From the NCBI GenBank assembly GCA_022605955.1, contig JAKCOZ010000001.1:19894146-19958145 (forward strand): a DNA stretch of 64,000 bases, given 5' to 3'. Below the pieces are notes generated by a model, which worked only from the letters and a program-made list of their open reading frames with translations, had not been told where the DNA came from and made no database searches. Source of the DNA: Rallus limicola (lineage: Eukaryota; Chordata; Aves; Gruiformes; Rallidae). Made by a program: the position numbers and the translations under genes. Positions 63,744-64,000 of the stretch are shown here, piece by piece; the first letter of the stretch is position 1; each line of letters begins with the position of its first letter.

Positions 63744-64000
63744 GTGAGTTTTGTTCATCAAAACTGTGTGTATATCCTGTTGGGATGTCTGTCTATGCCC
63801 ATTACTCGTATAAATGCTAGCACTCTTGACTTGCAACTGCCCCGAAGGAACTTCTCTGCAGCAGCTGAGTATTTGGTTTGTGAGCTACACTTCATACCTA
63901 AGATTCATTATACTTTCCAATGCAAGTGCAGCTGTTTTTCTGAGAAGACCAGAGATACAATCTGCACATTCATACAATTTACTCACACAGGCAAATTGGC
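63744..64000 (+). other. ALDH1L2 intron 3 (start; continues past window)
   Basis: Non-coding; nothing else recognised before the window edge. Confidence 0.85.

Overview
The window is vertebrate nuclear DNA, most probably from a bird. It has three split genes with GT-AG introns and CpG-island promoters. About a dozen CR1 (chicken repeat 1) LINE fragments lie between and inside the genes, plus one solo LTR of avian ERVL type. There are no bacterial-style operons, CRISPR arrays or recognisable RNA genes. I cannot name the species.

Layout. (1) 1-4452, + strand: the last five coding exons of APPL2 (PTB domain and C-terminal tail); earlier exons lie left of the window. (2) 4453-9076: tail-to-tail 3' region with the APPL2 3' UTR and the WASHC4 3' UTR and several candidate poly(A) signals. 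(3) 9077-47101, - strand: the complete WASHC4 (KIAA1033, SWIP) coding region. I could place all 33 coding exons. They join in frame into 3522 nt including the stop (1173 aa), the same length I know for human WASHC4. The start codon lies in a CpG island. (4) 47102-55872: intergenic space with one CR1 copy. (5) 55873 to the right edge, + strand: the first three coding exons of ALDH1L2 (mitochondrial presequence and N-terminal formyl-THF hydrolase domain), starting in a second CpG island; the gene continues beyond the window.

The order and orientation APPL2 > < WASHC4 / ALDH1L2 > is the one known at human 12q23.3 (inverted here). This independently supports the three identifications. The genes do not form one pathway: APPL2 (Rab5 endosome adaptor) and WASHC4 (WASH complex, endosomal actin) both act on endosomes, while ALDH1L2 is a mitochondrial folate enzyme.

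I found no new biological system. The most unusual structures are a 65-bp tandem duplication copying the 3' end and splice donor of WASHC4 exon 15, a run of 25 C just upstream of the WASHC4 exon 13 acceptor, a perfect 15-bp hairpin downstream of a non-consensus exon 2 donor, an antisense solo LTR in WASHC4 intron 10, and an inverted CR1 mosaic in intron 15.
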